From the NCBI GenBank assembly GCA_018365455.1, contig JAGZJZ010000040.1, positions 1 through 57,615 on the forward strand: a DNA stretch of 57,615 nt, written 5' to 3'. Below the pieces are notes generated by a model, which saw only the letters and a list, made by a program, of their open reading frames with translations, had not been told where the DNA came from and did not search any database. This document shows, in pieces, positions 43,352 to 51,372 of this stretch. A program made the translations under genes and the position numbers. Each line of letters begins with the position of its first letter. Positions within the stretch are counted from its first letter, which is position 1. Source of the DNA: Clostridiales bacterium (GTDB lineage Bacteria > Bacillota > Clostridia > Lachnospirales > Lachnospiraceae).

Positions 43352-44368
43352 ATGACTGATATATATATTATTTCAGGATTTTTAGGCGCCGGGAAAACCA
43401 CATTGATTCAAAAAATGTTAAAAGAGGAACTCCATGATAAACAGGTTGTATTGATTGAAAATGATTTCGGAGATATCAGCGTGGATGCAGCACTGCTGGA
43501 CGATGGGAATATCCAGGTAAAAGAGATGAATGCCGGCTGCATTTGCTGTAGTTTGTCAGGGGATTTCGCAAAAGCAATGCAAGATCTTCTGATACAGTTT
43601 CATCCGGATATAATCCTGATTGAACCATCCGGCGTGGGAAAGTTATCTGATATTACCAAAGTTTGCACAAGCCCCAAGATCTGTTCTCTTGCGAAAATCA
43701 AAAAAACTATAACGGTTGCTGATGTAAAGCGTTGTGCAATTTATCTAGAAAATTTTGGAGAATTCTTTGAGGATCAGATCACAAATGCTGAAACGATTCT
43801 TCTCAGCCGAACGGAAGATTTTCCAGGCAAAGTCACAAGTGCACAACGACTTATAAGCAGTTTAAATCCACATGCCAAAATCCTGTCTGATTCATGGAAG
43901 ACACTCAATACCTCCCGAATTCTGGCACTGGAACAAAACCATAAATTCAAAAAATCAGAGAAGGATAATCCGGGAAAACGACACCAATGCAGCCACGCTT
44001 CTGAACAAAGATGCGTACCTGAATCCCAGCACAGTGACGACTGCCATACAGATGAAAACGGACAAGTCTCCTGCTGCTGCGCCAGCCGCCATATGGCGGA
44101 AGATGTTTTTGATACGGTGACGATACATACCACCAGAGTATTCAATACATTCGATTTGCAGCGGAGGATATGGCGGATGGAGAAAAAGGCAGCAGGAACT
44201 GTTCTGCGCGCCAAAGGAATTGTACGTACTGCGGGAGGCTATGTCAATGTTCAGTATGTACCTGGCAGTGTACAACTGAAGGAATGTTCGTCCGGCGGCA
44301 GCACGATTTGTATTATTGGACGGGGGTTAAACCAACAGGAATTAGCCGGCCTGTTCGATGGGAATTAG
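43352..44368 (+). CDS. COG0523 (CobW-family) metallochaperone GTPase with a Cys/His-rich insert (338 aa)
   Basis: Start after AAGGAGGAGAACG. Motifs: Walker A ISGFLGAGKTTL, ENDFGD, the metal-binding GCICCSL, Walker B-like IILIEPSGVGKL, and the CobW C-terminal domain (VTIHTTRVFNTFDLQRRIWR, GIVRTAGGYVNVQYVPG). Between the domains, at about 205-250, is a metal-binding stretch with CSHASEQRC, HSDDCHTDE and CCCASRH. COG0523 GTPases load zinc, cobalt or similar ions into targets. The following genes are a permease and its partner, so this one probably feeds or senses metal for that export/import unit. Despite the CobW name, no direct B12-synthesis gene is adjacent. Confidence 0.9.
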   Translation: MTDIYIISGFLGAGKTTLIQKMLKEELHDKQVVLIENDFGDISVDAALLDDGNIQVKEMNAGCICCSLSGDFAKAMQDLLIQFHPDIILIEPSGVGKLSDITKVCTSPKICSLAKIKKTITVADVKRCAIYLENFGEFFEDQITNAETILLSRTEDFPGKVTSAQRLISSLNPHAKILSDSWKTLNTSRILALEQNHKFKKSEKDNPGKRHQCSHASEQRCVPESQHSDDCHTDENGQVSCCCASRHMAEDVFDTVTIHTTRVFNTFDLQRRIWRMEKKAAGTVLRAKGIVRTAGGYVNVQYVPGSVQLKECSSGGSTICIIGRGLNQQELAGLFDGN

Positions 44369-44371
44369 GCC

Positions 44372-45958
44372 ATGACGATACCTGTATATGTGGTAACCGG
44401 TTTTTTATATGCCGGTAAAACCACTTTTCTAAATGCCATGCTGAACAGGTATGACCGGAGTAAAATTAAGACTTTACTGCTGCAGTTTGAATCCGGTGAA
44501 GAAGAATTTCAAGGTACCAATGATTATTGCATCTGCAAATGTTTCTCAAAAAAGGAGTTGGAAGGAGCGCCTGATCAGATGATACGGGCAATTTACAGAT
44601 GCGTAAAAGAACAGGCACCGGATGAAATATGGATTGAATGGAATGGCGTAACACCCTTTTCTCTCCTGCAGGATTTTTTCCAGAGCACTTTACTGCGCAG
44701 CTTGAGAATACAGAAAGTGATTCATTTTGCTGATGTCTCTGGTTTAGAAGAAATCCTGGGCAGAACCGGAACCTCTCTGCCCGAACAGATTGCAAACAGT
44801 GATGCCGTTATCCTGCGCATTTCACAGAAAAACTCCGGTACGGGAACGTACCAACGGATGCGCCATATGATCAAAAATATAAATCCCGGCGTACCTGTAT
44901 TTAAACTGAAAGAAACCTGTCCCGTCAACTTATATAAGTGGGTTATGGAGAAAAAGCCTTCACCGGTCTACTCTTTTTTTAGATCACTGCTTTTTCTGAC
45001 CGCTGCATATTTTTTGACAAAACCCGTTCTCGATCAGCTTTCTTTCTCTGCCAATACTATCATAAATGTATTTCTGGGCATTATACTCCAGGCAATTCCT
45101 TTTCTGCTGCTGGGGGTGCTTCTATCCTCCATTATCCAGATCTTTGTTCCCAGATCCTGGATTGAAAAGCATTTTCCTAAATCACTCGCCGGAGGAATGC
45201 TGGCTGCTGTGGCTGGGGGATTTTGCCTGCCTGTATGTGACTGTGCTTCCATTCCCATTTTCAGAAGCCTGGTGCGAAAGGGCGTTCCTCTGCCAGCCGC
45301 CGTTACATTTATGCTGGCTGCACCGGTGATAAATCCAGTAGCCATTTTATCCACTTATTATGCATTCGGTGGGAATCTGGCAGTTGTAGCGGGACGTATC
45401 GGTATGGGAGGTTTAGCAGCGGTGGCTATCGGGCTTAGCTTTGCAGTCTTTCATACCCATAAACAGGACTTGCCAAACGGAAGATTTGATGGTGTCATGT
45501 GCAGCTGCGGATGCTATCAGGGAATCAGTTCCATATCCGTTCCCCGTGCCAAAATTGAATTTTTTCTGCGTCATGCACAGGCAGAATTTTTTGATGTGGG
45601 CAAATATCTGATACTTGGCTCTTTTGTTACTTCTGTTTTTCAGGGACTGGGAACCGGTATGTTAGTAATTTCCCAGGGCAAAGCAGGGGACGCTGTATCT
45701 ACAATAATCATGATGGTTATGGCGTTTGTTCTTTCCCTGTGTTCCTCCTCAGATGCAATTGTGGCACGAAGTTTCTCTGCTCAGTTTCCAATGATGGCGA
45801 TTATGGGATTCCTTATCTTTGGTCCCATGATGGATATTAAAAATCTGCTGATGCTTTCCTCCGGATTTTCGAAACGTTTTATCATTCGTTTGCTGTTCAC
45901 GTCATTTTTGATTTGTTTTGCTGTCGTGTTTTTATTTTATCAGATAGGAGGGATATAG
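44372..45958 (+). CDS. COG0523-type GTPase domain fused to a YcgR/ArsP-family permease (528 aa)
   Basis: Residues 1 to about 190 are a COG0523-like GTPase: YVVTGFLYAGKTTFLNAML (intact P loop), EIWIEWNGVTPF, IHFADVSGLEEIL. The metal motif is altered to YCICKCF, and the CobW C-terminal domain is missing. Residues about 195-528 are a permease of the COG0701/UPF0718 family with eight membrane segments: FLGIILQAIPFLLLGVLLSS, GGFCLPVCDCASIPIFRSLV, AAPVINPVAILSTYYAFGG, MAFVLSLCSSSDAIVARSFS. The Cys in PVCDC and CSSSDA are family hallmarks. The join lies near MEKKPSPVYSFF; no stop or ribosome-binding site separates the parts. It starts three bases after the first GTPase. A GTP-gated metal permease is the natural inference. 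Confidence 0.88.
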   Translation: MTIPVYVVTGFLYAGKTTFLNAMLNRYDRSKIKTLLLQFESGEEEFQGTNDYCICKCFSKKELEGAPDQMIRAIYRCVKEQAPDEIWIEWNGVTPFSLLQDFFQSTLLRSLRIQKVIHFADVSGLEEILGRTGTSLPEQIANSDAVILRISQKNSGTGTYQRMRHMIKNINPGVPVFKLKETCPVNLYKWVMEKKPSPVYSFFRSLLFLTAAYFLTKPVLDQLSFSANTIINVFLGIILQAIPFLLLGVLLSSIIQIFVPRSWIEKHFPKSLAGGMLAAVAGGFCLPVCDCASIPIFRSLVRKGVPLPAAVTFMLAAPVINPVAILSTYYAFGGNLAVVAGRIGMGGLAAVAIGLSFAVFHTHKQDLPNGRFDGVMCSCGCYQGISSISVPRAKIEFFLRHAQAEFFDVGKYLILGSFVTSVFQGLGTGMLVISQGKAGDAVSTIIMMVMAFVLSLCSSSDAIVARSFSAQFPMMAIMGFLIFGPMMDIKNLLMLSSGFSKRFIIRLLFTSFLICFAVVFLFYQIGGI

Positions 45959-46843
45959 ATGCAGATAAGGATAAGAACGTTCAATCCACAGGTATTACTG
46001 GAATCCCTGTTCTGCGGATTTTTTGCCGGACTACTGGTCTATTTGATCCGCAGTGAAAAATATCTCTCCTATGTAACGCCCAGAATGAAACCCTATCTTT
46101 ATTTTTCAGCAATTGTACTGGGAATATGGGCACTCACCGGTTTGCTGCGTCTGTTTCAGCCCCAATATAAAATAAGGTCCATGCATTGTCTTGTTTTGGC
46201 AGTCCCCGTTATAATGCTTTTACTTCCTCACTCGCCCCTGGAAATTTCGGATGTTACAGAAAATTTCAGCCGTGGAAGCAGTATGCCCACGGTCACAGAA
46301 GCGAAGCCTTTTTCCGGGGCATTAAGCATGGGGGGCACCGGATCACAGGAAAATGGGGACAAATCTGGAATAGAGGATGTGAGCGATAAGGAGTCCGGGG
46401 CACTGGACTCTCAAAACTCATCCGCGGCTGAGGATTTCTCAAGTCTTCCAGGGCTGGATGTACAGAATAAAAGAATCACAGTCTCAAATAAAGATTTCGC
46501 ATTATGGCTTGCCGAAATGGACTCCAACGGCGTACAGTATGAAGGATATACTGTCGTAATAACAGGCTACGTTATGAATGATTTTAAAATTCCAAAAGAA
46601 AATGAATTTACAGTTTCACGGCTTGCCATGACATGCTGTATTGCCGACGTATCCCCCACAGGTCTCCGTTGTATCTATGACAAGGCCTCTGAACTTGAGA
46701 GCGAATCCTGGGTAACCGTTGAAGGTAACCTTTCCATAGGTGAATATCAATACAACGATATAACTTTGAAAGAACCTCAGATCCATGTTACAAAGATTAC
46801 CCCCACTGATCCGATAGAGGGATATGTTTATCCATTTGTATGA
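45959..46843 (+). CDS. YcgQ-like TIGR03943/DUF1980 permease partner (294 aa)
   Basis: The ATG touches the stop of the fusion gene (TAGATG) and GGAGGG lies just upstream, so the two are coupled. Three N-terminal membrane segments (LLESLFCGFFAGLLVYLI, MKPYLYFSAIVLGIWALTGL, HCLVLAVPVIMLLLP) are followed by a Ser/Gly-rich linker and an extracytoplasmic beta domain: DFALWLAEMDSNGVQYEGYT, VVITGYVMNDFKIPKENEF, RLAMTCCIADVSPTGLRC and SWVTVEGNLSIGEYQYNDIT. This is the TIGR03943 family, regular partner of the UPF0718 permease (YcgQ/YcgR in Bacillus). Substrate is unknown, probably a metal. It closes the operon. Confidence 0.87.
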   Translation: MQIRIRTFNPQVLLESLFCGFFAGLLVYLIRSEKYLSYVTPRMKPYLYFSAIVLGIWALTGLLRLFQPQYKIRSMHCLVLAVPVIMLLLPHSPLEISDVTENFSRGSSMPTVTEAKPFSGALSMGGTGSQENGDKSGIEDVSDKESGALDSQNSSAAEDFSSLPGLDVQNKRITVSNKDFALWLAEMDSNGVQYEGYTVVITGYVMNDFKIPKENEFTVSRLAMTCCIADVSPTGLRCIYDKASELESESWVTVEGNLSIGEYQYNDITLKEPQIHVTKITPTDPIEGYVYPFV

Positions 46844-46887
46844 TGAAATTATACTGTCAAAATTACCCAGACAAATAATCAGTCCAC

Positions 46888-46935
46888 AAAAATATAGGCA
46901 GCAGCCTCCAAAGGAAGCTGACTGCCTATATTTTT
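46888..46935. terminator. Strong bidirectional terminator
   Basis: AAAATATAGGCAG pairs with CTGCCTATATTTT, with a GCAGCCTCC/GGAAGCTG extension. T runs follow on both strands. It separates the plus-strand metal operon from the minus-strand HD gene. Confidence 0.85.
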
Positions 46936-46972
46936 AAGAACGCCTGGAGAGACACCTGCACACCTCTGCAGA

Positions 46973-47467
46973 TTAAGATACCGGATACAGTTCTCCAAAT
47001 AACGTCATGTGGAATGTTTCATATACGGAACAAATCTTATCCGCCATGCACACAATAGCCGTCTCACGATATCGAGGCGGAATTGGTGTAAGTGGAAACA
47101 TATGTTTTCTGATCACATCTTTTTCAATCTGTGACAGATCAAATTCCGCGCAGGCATTTCTCAGCGCCCTGCCCGGATGTGTAAAACCATGAAAGCGGTG
47201 GTCTGTGCTCTTCTCATGCCAGTCATATAAAAAGTAATCATGAAGAAGTGCCCCTCGGACCAATTCCTTCATTTGAACCTGCCAGCCATATTTCAGTGCA
47301 ATCCAGTAACTTAAATATGCCACTGCCAGACTATGTTCATAAACGGTTGTTTCACCATGCTGTATATATTCTTTTAACTTTGTGTACTTTGGATGTTCTA
47401 CTATTTCTTTAACGAGATCCAGAAACTGCTGCTCATCTTTTGGATCCATTCTTTTTTCGGCTGCCAT
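46973..47467 (-). CDS. HD-domain phosphohydrolase (164 aa)
   Basis: The HD motif set is complete: TVYEHSLAVAY (His), LVRGALLHDYFLYDWH (His-Asp), FHGFTHPGRAL, EKDVIRKHMFP (His) and IVCMADKICSV (Asp). Short HD proteins of this kind hydrolyse phosphoester bonds in nucleotides; the substrate cannot be read. Cytoplasmic, no added domain. The start follows GGGGGAG. It is transcribed alone toward the bidirectional terminator. Confidence 0.88.
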   Translation of the reverse strand: MAAEKRMDPKDEQQFLDLVKEIVEHPKYTKLKEYIQHGETTVYEHSLAVAYLSYWIALKYGWQVQMKELVRGALLHDYFLYDWHEKSTDHRFHGFTHPGRALRNACAEFDLSQIEKDVIRKHMFPLTPIPPRYRETAIVCMADKICSVYETFHMTLFGELYPVS

Positions 47468-47824
47468 TTGTGATGACTCCCCCTTTGGAATTAACCTTGT
47501 TCCATAGAATTAATATTTATTTCAACTCTATGAACATCTAAGTTCTCTGTCTTAATTAGTATAGCACGGTTGTATAAAAATGCAATGCAGAATATCTTAT
47601 AATTTTCTTACAGAAATTCTACTATTGCCATAAATGTATACGCTGTCATAATGATACTAAAAATCCGTTTACCCTGTTTACATACTCTTCCTGTCCACTG
47701 CATATAAATATTTATCTTTTTTCACACAAAATAGGGGCATTGTCCATAAATGATCCCATCTATGATACAACGCCCCAGCGCCTGTATAAATGCTGGCTAT
47801 TTATAATATTTATTTAAATACTAT
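47468..47824. other. Intergenic region between HD gene and PduT-like gene
   Basis: It holds the promoter side of the HD gene (CATAGA and TCTATG form an inverted repeat near 47500) and the terminator at 47733..47776. No reading frame or RNA motif was seen in the rest. Confidence 0.5.
47733..47776 (-). terminator. Terminator of the PduS-PduT operon
   Basis: On the minus strand GGGGCGTTGT pairs with ACAATGCCCC (one mismatch) around a 24-base loop, followed by TATTTTGTG. It lies about 50 bases past the PduT-like stop. Confidence 0.65.
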
Positions 47825-48364
47825 TTACAGCAATGCTTCATACAGCTTATCTGTCGGTCTTGGTATTACTACGCTGTGAACCATAAGCTCACTTACTGCT
47901 TCTGCCGCTTTCACTGCCTCTGTTACAGCGCTTACATCTCCGCTCATGGTAACGAATCCTTTTCCGCCAACGGCGAATCCGGTACGTACTTCGATGAGAT
48001 TGATGGCTGCTGCCTTTGCTGCTGTATCTGCGGCAACGATTGCAGATGCAACGGAATAAAATTCGATTACACCTACTGCTCCTTCTGTCGGAACCTGAGA
48101 TGTACTGCTGATAGCCGGCATCAGCTGGTCGCTGACATTGGCAATTAATAATTTATCTACCAGAAAATGTCCTGCCGCTGCTTCTCCTACTTTCATGGAA
48201 GCATCTACGCTTCCTGTATCTCCACCGATAATAACCATATATTTTCCGGGGCAGATTGTAGATGATCTTAATAATTCTACATTTGCCGCTTTTAACATTT
48301 CATCACAGGTTTCGATTCCTTTTGCTATACTGGATAGTTCTATCATTCCAACTGAATTTCCCAT
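47825..48364 (-). CDS. Tandem-BMC shell protein, PduT-like with Fe-S pore Cys (179 aa)
   Basis: Two BMC domains in tandem: SVGMIELSSIAKGIETCDEM to about 85, and AVGVIEFYSVASAIVAADTA to the end. Such proteins form trimeric tiles of bacterial microcompartment shells. Cys38 in STICPGKYMVIIGGD sits at the position of the PduT Cys that holds a 4Fe-4S cluster in the trimer pore. The partner gene 14 bases upstream is PduS-like, the usual electron-transfer partner of PduT. The start follows GGAGGATTAAGGA. No other shell or enzyme gene of a microcompartment is in the window. Confidence 0.9.
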   Translation of the reverse strand: MGNSVGMIELSSIAKGIETCDEMLKAANVELLRSSTICPGKYMVIIGGDTGSVDASMKVGEAAAGHFLVDKLLIANVSDQLMPAISSTSQVPTEGAVGVIEFYSVASAIVAADTAAKAAAINLIEVRTGFAVGGKGFVTMSGDVSAVTEAVKAAEAVSELMVHSVVIPRPTDKLYEALL

Positions 48365-48378
48365 TCCTTAATCCTCCA

Positions 48379-49728
48379 TTAGTTTACACTGATTCTGATG
48401 CCAGATGATGTTACATCACATACGGTTCCATTTATGCTTGCATGTATATTTGTGGATAATCCTGTTGCATCAGCACTGGCAATCACGTCACCTTCACACA
48501 CTTTGTCACCGACATTTTTAACGGCTACCGCCGGTTTACCGATATGCTGTGACAATGGGATGAATACTTCTTTTGGATGAAGTTCAATACAGTTATGTGC
48601 ATGTAATCCATTGTATTTGCCCAGATCAAGTCTGGCTATTAAACGGTCGGTGGGAACTCTGTTCAGCTCCACTGTAGGTCTGGAGTGAGGATGCATATTC
48701 TTCTCTACCGCGATTCCTCTTTCCTGAAGCTTTCCTTTCATGTATCCGTTGACTCTTCTTGGAGAAAGCCCCATTGGACATGAGAATAATTCACATAGTC
48801 CGCAGTTACAGCAATTTACTGCATCACCAAAGCATTCCTCAAACTCTTTATCTGAATCAATGATGTCTTCTCTCCATACATTTCTCATAACAAGATGTGG
48901 TTTGATACGATGGCCAATCTGGAATCTCGGACATAAGTCTGTACACATACGGCACTGTATGCATGCACTTCTTGTCTGGTGTTTAATTCTGTCCATGGGC
49001 ACATGGGTTCTTTCAATTAAATAATGCTTTTTCGGCAGTACAATAATATTTCCAGTTGTCTTGGTGACAAACTGCTGATCTATCGCTGCGTCATCTGCAA
49101 CCACACGTCCCATCATGGGACCGCCTAGAATAATTGCATAGTCAGAAATAGTCGGTTTTGCTGCCTGAATGCATTCTCTGATTGGAGTTCCGATTGGTAC
49201 CTGAAGCATAATTGGTTCCTGGACTTCGCCTACAACAGAAAGAAATTTGCTGGTATTTTTTTTACCTTTGGTTATGGCATTGTACATTCCGATAATGGTA
49301 CCAACGTTGTTGATGACTGCACCAACCTCAATTGGAAGCCCTCTTTCAGGAACACTTCTTCCGGTTACCTGCTGAACGATTACCTGTTCATCTCCTGCCG
49401 GATAAAATGTACGCATCTCAAAAATTTCGATATCCGCACCATTTTTTTCAATGGCTTCCCTTATTGCAGCTATTTCCGGTTTGTATTTTGCTTTTATTGC
49501 AATAACAGATTTCTTCGCTTCCAGATGGCTGGAAATCAGCATGATTCCTTTAACCAATTCATCTGCAAACGTTCTGCACAAGTATTTATCTGTTTCTATC
49601 AGGGGCTCACACTCAGCAGCATTTACAATATAATATTCTGCCTTGGTATTCAATTTCACATGTGTAGGAAATCCTGCACCGCCCGCACCGACGATCCCGG
49701 CATCTTTAATTGTTTCAATCAGATTCAT
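48379..49728 (-). CDS. PduS-like cobalamin reductase / RnfC-type Fe-S flavoprotein (449 aa)
   Basis: Start at MNLIETIKDAGIVGAGG, after GGAG at six bases; an ATG four codons upstream lacks a site. GIVGAGGAGFPTHVKL and AECEPLIETDKYLC mark the NADH/FMN-binding RnfC/Nqo1-like fold; an SLBB segment follows; two 4Fe-4S motifs CIQCRMCTDLCP and CCNCGLCELFSCP come next; the C-terminal end has a barrel-sandwich region (VKNVGDKVCEGDVIASADAT). PduS reduces cob(III)alamin or cob(II)alamin inside 1,2-propanediol microcompartments, passing electrons through PduT. Here it stands with PduT alone, behind a consensus promoter. Confidence 0.9.
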   Translation of the reverse strand: MNLIETIKDAGIVGAGGAGFPTHVKLNTKAEYYIVNAAECEPLIETDKYLCRTFADELVKGIMLISSHLEAKKSVIAIKAKYKPEIAAIREAIEKNGADIEIFEMRTFYPAGDEQVIVQQVTGRSVPERGLPIEVGAVINNVGTIIGMYNAITKGKKNTSKFLSVVGEVQEPIMLQVPIGTPIRECIQAAKPTISDYAIILGGPMMGRVVADDAAIDQQFVTKTTGNIIVLPKKHYLIERTHVPMDRIKHQTRSACIQCRMCTDLCPRFQIGHRIKPHLVMRNVWREDIIDSDKEFEECFGDAVNCCNCGLCELFSCPMGLSPRRVNGYMKGKLQERGIAVEKNMHPHSRPTVELNRVPTDRLIARLDLGKYNGLHAHNCIELHPKEVFIPLSQHIGKPAVAVKNVGDKVCEGDVIASADATGLSTNIHASINGTVCDVTSSGIRISVN

Positions 49729-49843
49729 AGTTTTCTCCATTCATTATTTAACATTATCTTGCCACATAAAACATTTCCTAAATCAGAAAAAAGACACAGT
49801 GATCCTGCATTTTGTTTTTTGTTGAATTTTGTTGTTTGATAAT

Positions 49844-49872
49844 AAAATAACGCACTTTAAACTATTTGTCAA
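49844..49872 (-). promoter_or_regulatory. Promoter of the PduS-PduT pair
   Basis: TTGACA at 49872..49867, 17 bases, TATTTT at 49849..49844 on the minus strand, about 120 bases before the start codon. The long leader (AAAACAAC-rich) shows no recognised riboswitch. Confidence 0.65.
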
Positions 49873-49891
49873 GTTAACATCACAGAAAAAG

Positions 49892-50572
49892 TCAATATTT
49901 CATACCTATTTCTTTCAATTTTTCGATTTTCTCGGTATCCGGATTTAAGGTATCTTCTTCTCTCGCTTTTTCCCGCTGTGTATAAACCCACCTTCCCAGG
50001 CGTTTCCCCTCTCCGGTGACATAATCAACAGGCATCTGAAGATTTCCATAAGTTTCATAATAGTTTTGGGCATCTTCATACCATTCGTCCCATGCCCTTC
50101 TTTGCCTTTTTCTCCAGACCATGCCTAATAATTCTAATTTTAACTGTCTCTGGTAATTCAGATTATTCTTTCGAAAGCACTTTCTCTGATAGCTGATCCA
50201 TTCTCCGATGGCTGCGTTTTGATATACCAGATTCCTTGGAATGTCAATATTTCCATTTTCTATATAATATTTTTTACAATATTCATACCAAATATTCCAT
50301 TCTGTACGCACGCTTATGGTCCAGACCATTCCGATCTGTTCCAGCAGATATATTCTGTGGGCGTCAATCCGGTAAACACCCTTTTCATGATACGCAGCCC
50401 TTTGCCGTTCGATCCAGCGTCCCAATAAATACCCATTTTCCGTTTTGTACTTCACAGGAATTTTTAGATCTCCATTTTTCTCATAATATTCTTTTGCCAG
50501 CTGATACCACCCGGTCCATTCCAAACGGGTATAATGTCGTCTCACTCTATTCTCCATTTTACAATCACTCAC
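49892..50572 (-). CDS. Stand-alone HA-repeat protein, three repeats (226 aa)
   Basis: Three units of about 70 residues: LEWTGWYQLAKEYYEKNGDL...LLGRWIERQRAAYHE, RTEWNIWYEYCKKYYIENGN...IGEWISYQRKCFRK, RRAWDEWYEDAQNYYETYGN...RLGRWVYTQREKAR. This is the helicase-associated domain without a helicase. Its first two repeats align end to end with the 640..1119 protein. The start could be the GTG at 50572, which matches the paralogue's N-terminus, or the ATG at 50557; neither has a strong Shine-Dalgarno. Probably DNA-binding; target unknown. Confidence 0.78.
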   Translation of the reverse strand: MSDCKMENRVRRHYTRLEWTGWYQLAKEYYEKNGDLKIPVKYKTENGYLLGRWIERQRAAYHEKGVYRIDAHRIYLLEQIGMVWTISVRTEWNIWYEYCKKYYIENGNIDIPRNLVYQNAAIGEWISYQRKCFRKNNLNYQRQLKLELLGMVWRKRQRRAWDEWYEDAQNYYETYGNLQMPVDYVTGEGKRLGRWVYTQREKAREEDTLNPDTEKIEKLKEIGMKY

Positions 50573-50649
50573 TTTCCATATTTTTGTATTCTATGACCAG
50601 TTTAAACAGTGTCCTGTTCTCGCCTAAATGTATAATCCTCAATAAATCA

Positions 50650-50700
50650 AAAGAGCTTTAAAGCTGTAATTATCTACAGGCTTAAAGCTCTCTTTATTTT
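50650..50700. terminator. Terminator after the superoxide reductase gene
   Basis: AGAGCTTTAA (50652..50661) pairs with TTAAAGCTCT (50682..50691), with AGC/GCT and an inner stem; A and T runs flank both sides. It lies about 55 bases past the stop of the 50750..51142 gene. Confidence 0.75.
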
Positions 50701-50749
50701 TTACAATCCAGCCCCATACCAGATAGATTTTCTTTTCATATTTGTTCTT

Positions 50750-51142
50750 TTATATCTGAGTTGTTACATCAGCTTTCCACAATCCATGAAGATTACAATA
50801 TGCATAAGCGCATACGAAGCTTTCATTATCAGTAAGGGCAAAAGCAGCCGTTGGTTCATCAAGCGGCGCCAGTTTTTTGCGGTATACTCCTTTTGTAGTA
50901 CGTATGCAAATCCATCCTATGTAATGCTGCTCTGTCATGGGATGCGGTGCAGCCCCCACATTGACAATCACCTGTGATCCATATACAATAACTTCTGGAA
51001 CATGTTTCTCATTAGCCGCATCTGTACTGTTTGGCACTAACTCATTCATTTCACCATTGCAGCAAATTAGAACATCCCCTCCACCCTGGATTACTTCCAC
51101 AATACTGCCGCAATGTTTACAAATATAAAATTTCTGCTCCAT
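50750..51142 (-). CDS. Desulfoferrodoxin / superoxide reductase (130 aa)
   Basis: The N-terminal desulforedoxin site has Cys8, Cys11, Cys27 and Cys28 (YICKHCGS, LICCNGE). The catalytic iron site has EKHVPEV, GAAPHPMTEQHYIGWI and CNLHGLWKA, giving four His and one Cys, with the active-site Lys of EKHVP. It reduces superoxide to hydrogen peroxide without making oxygen, typical of anaerobes. All ligands look intact and length is normal. It is monocistronic with its own terminator. Confidence 0.95.
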   Translation of the reverse strand: MEQKFYICKHCGSIVEVIQGGGDVLICCNGEMNELVPNSTDAANEKHVPEVIVYGSQVIVNVGAAPHPMTEQHYIGWICIRTTKGVYRKKLAPLDEPTAAFALTDNESFVCAYAYCNLHGLWKADVTTQI

Positions 51143-51372
51143 ACCTAATCTCCTTAGTATTTAAATTTTAAATAGGAAACGACTCTTATATGGAGACATC
51201 ATAACGTCAAAAGCAATTTGGTGCTTGAAATTAAATATAAATAAGTCTGCATAAATTGGCAAAAAAAGAAAAAAGTTTATGAAAAATTTATTTTTTTTGC
51301 AAGAAAAAAATAAAAAAAGAGTTTATAATGAAATTTAATGTTTTAAATATTATCAATATGAGGTGCCGCACA

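Noticed and set aside
43352..44368. Calling the first COG0523 protein a cobalamin-biosynthesis CobW
   Set aside because: No B12 synthesis genes are adjacent. The neighbours are a YcgR/YcgQ-type permease pair, which points to metal handling.
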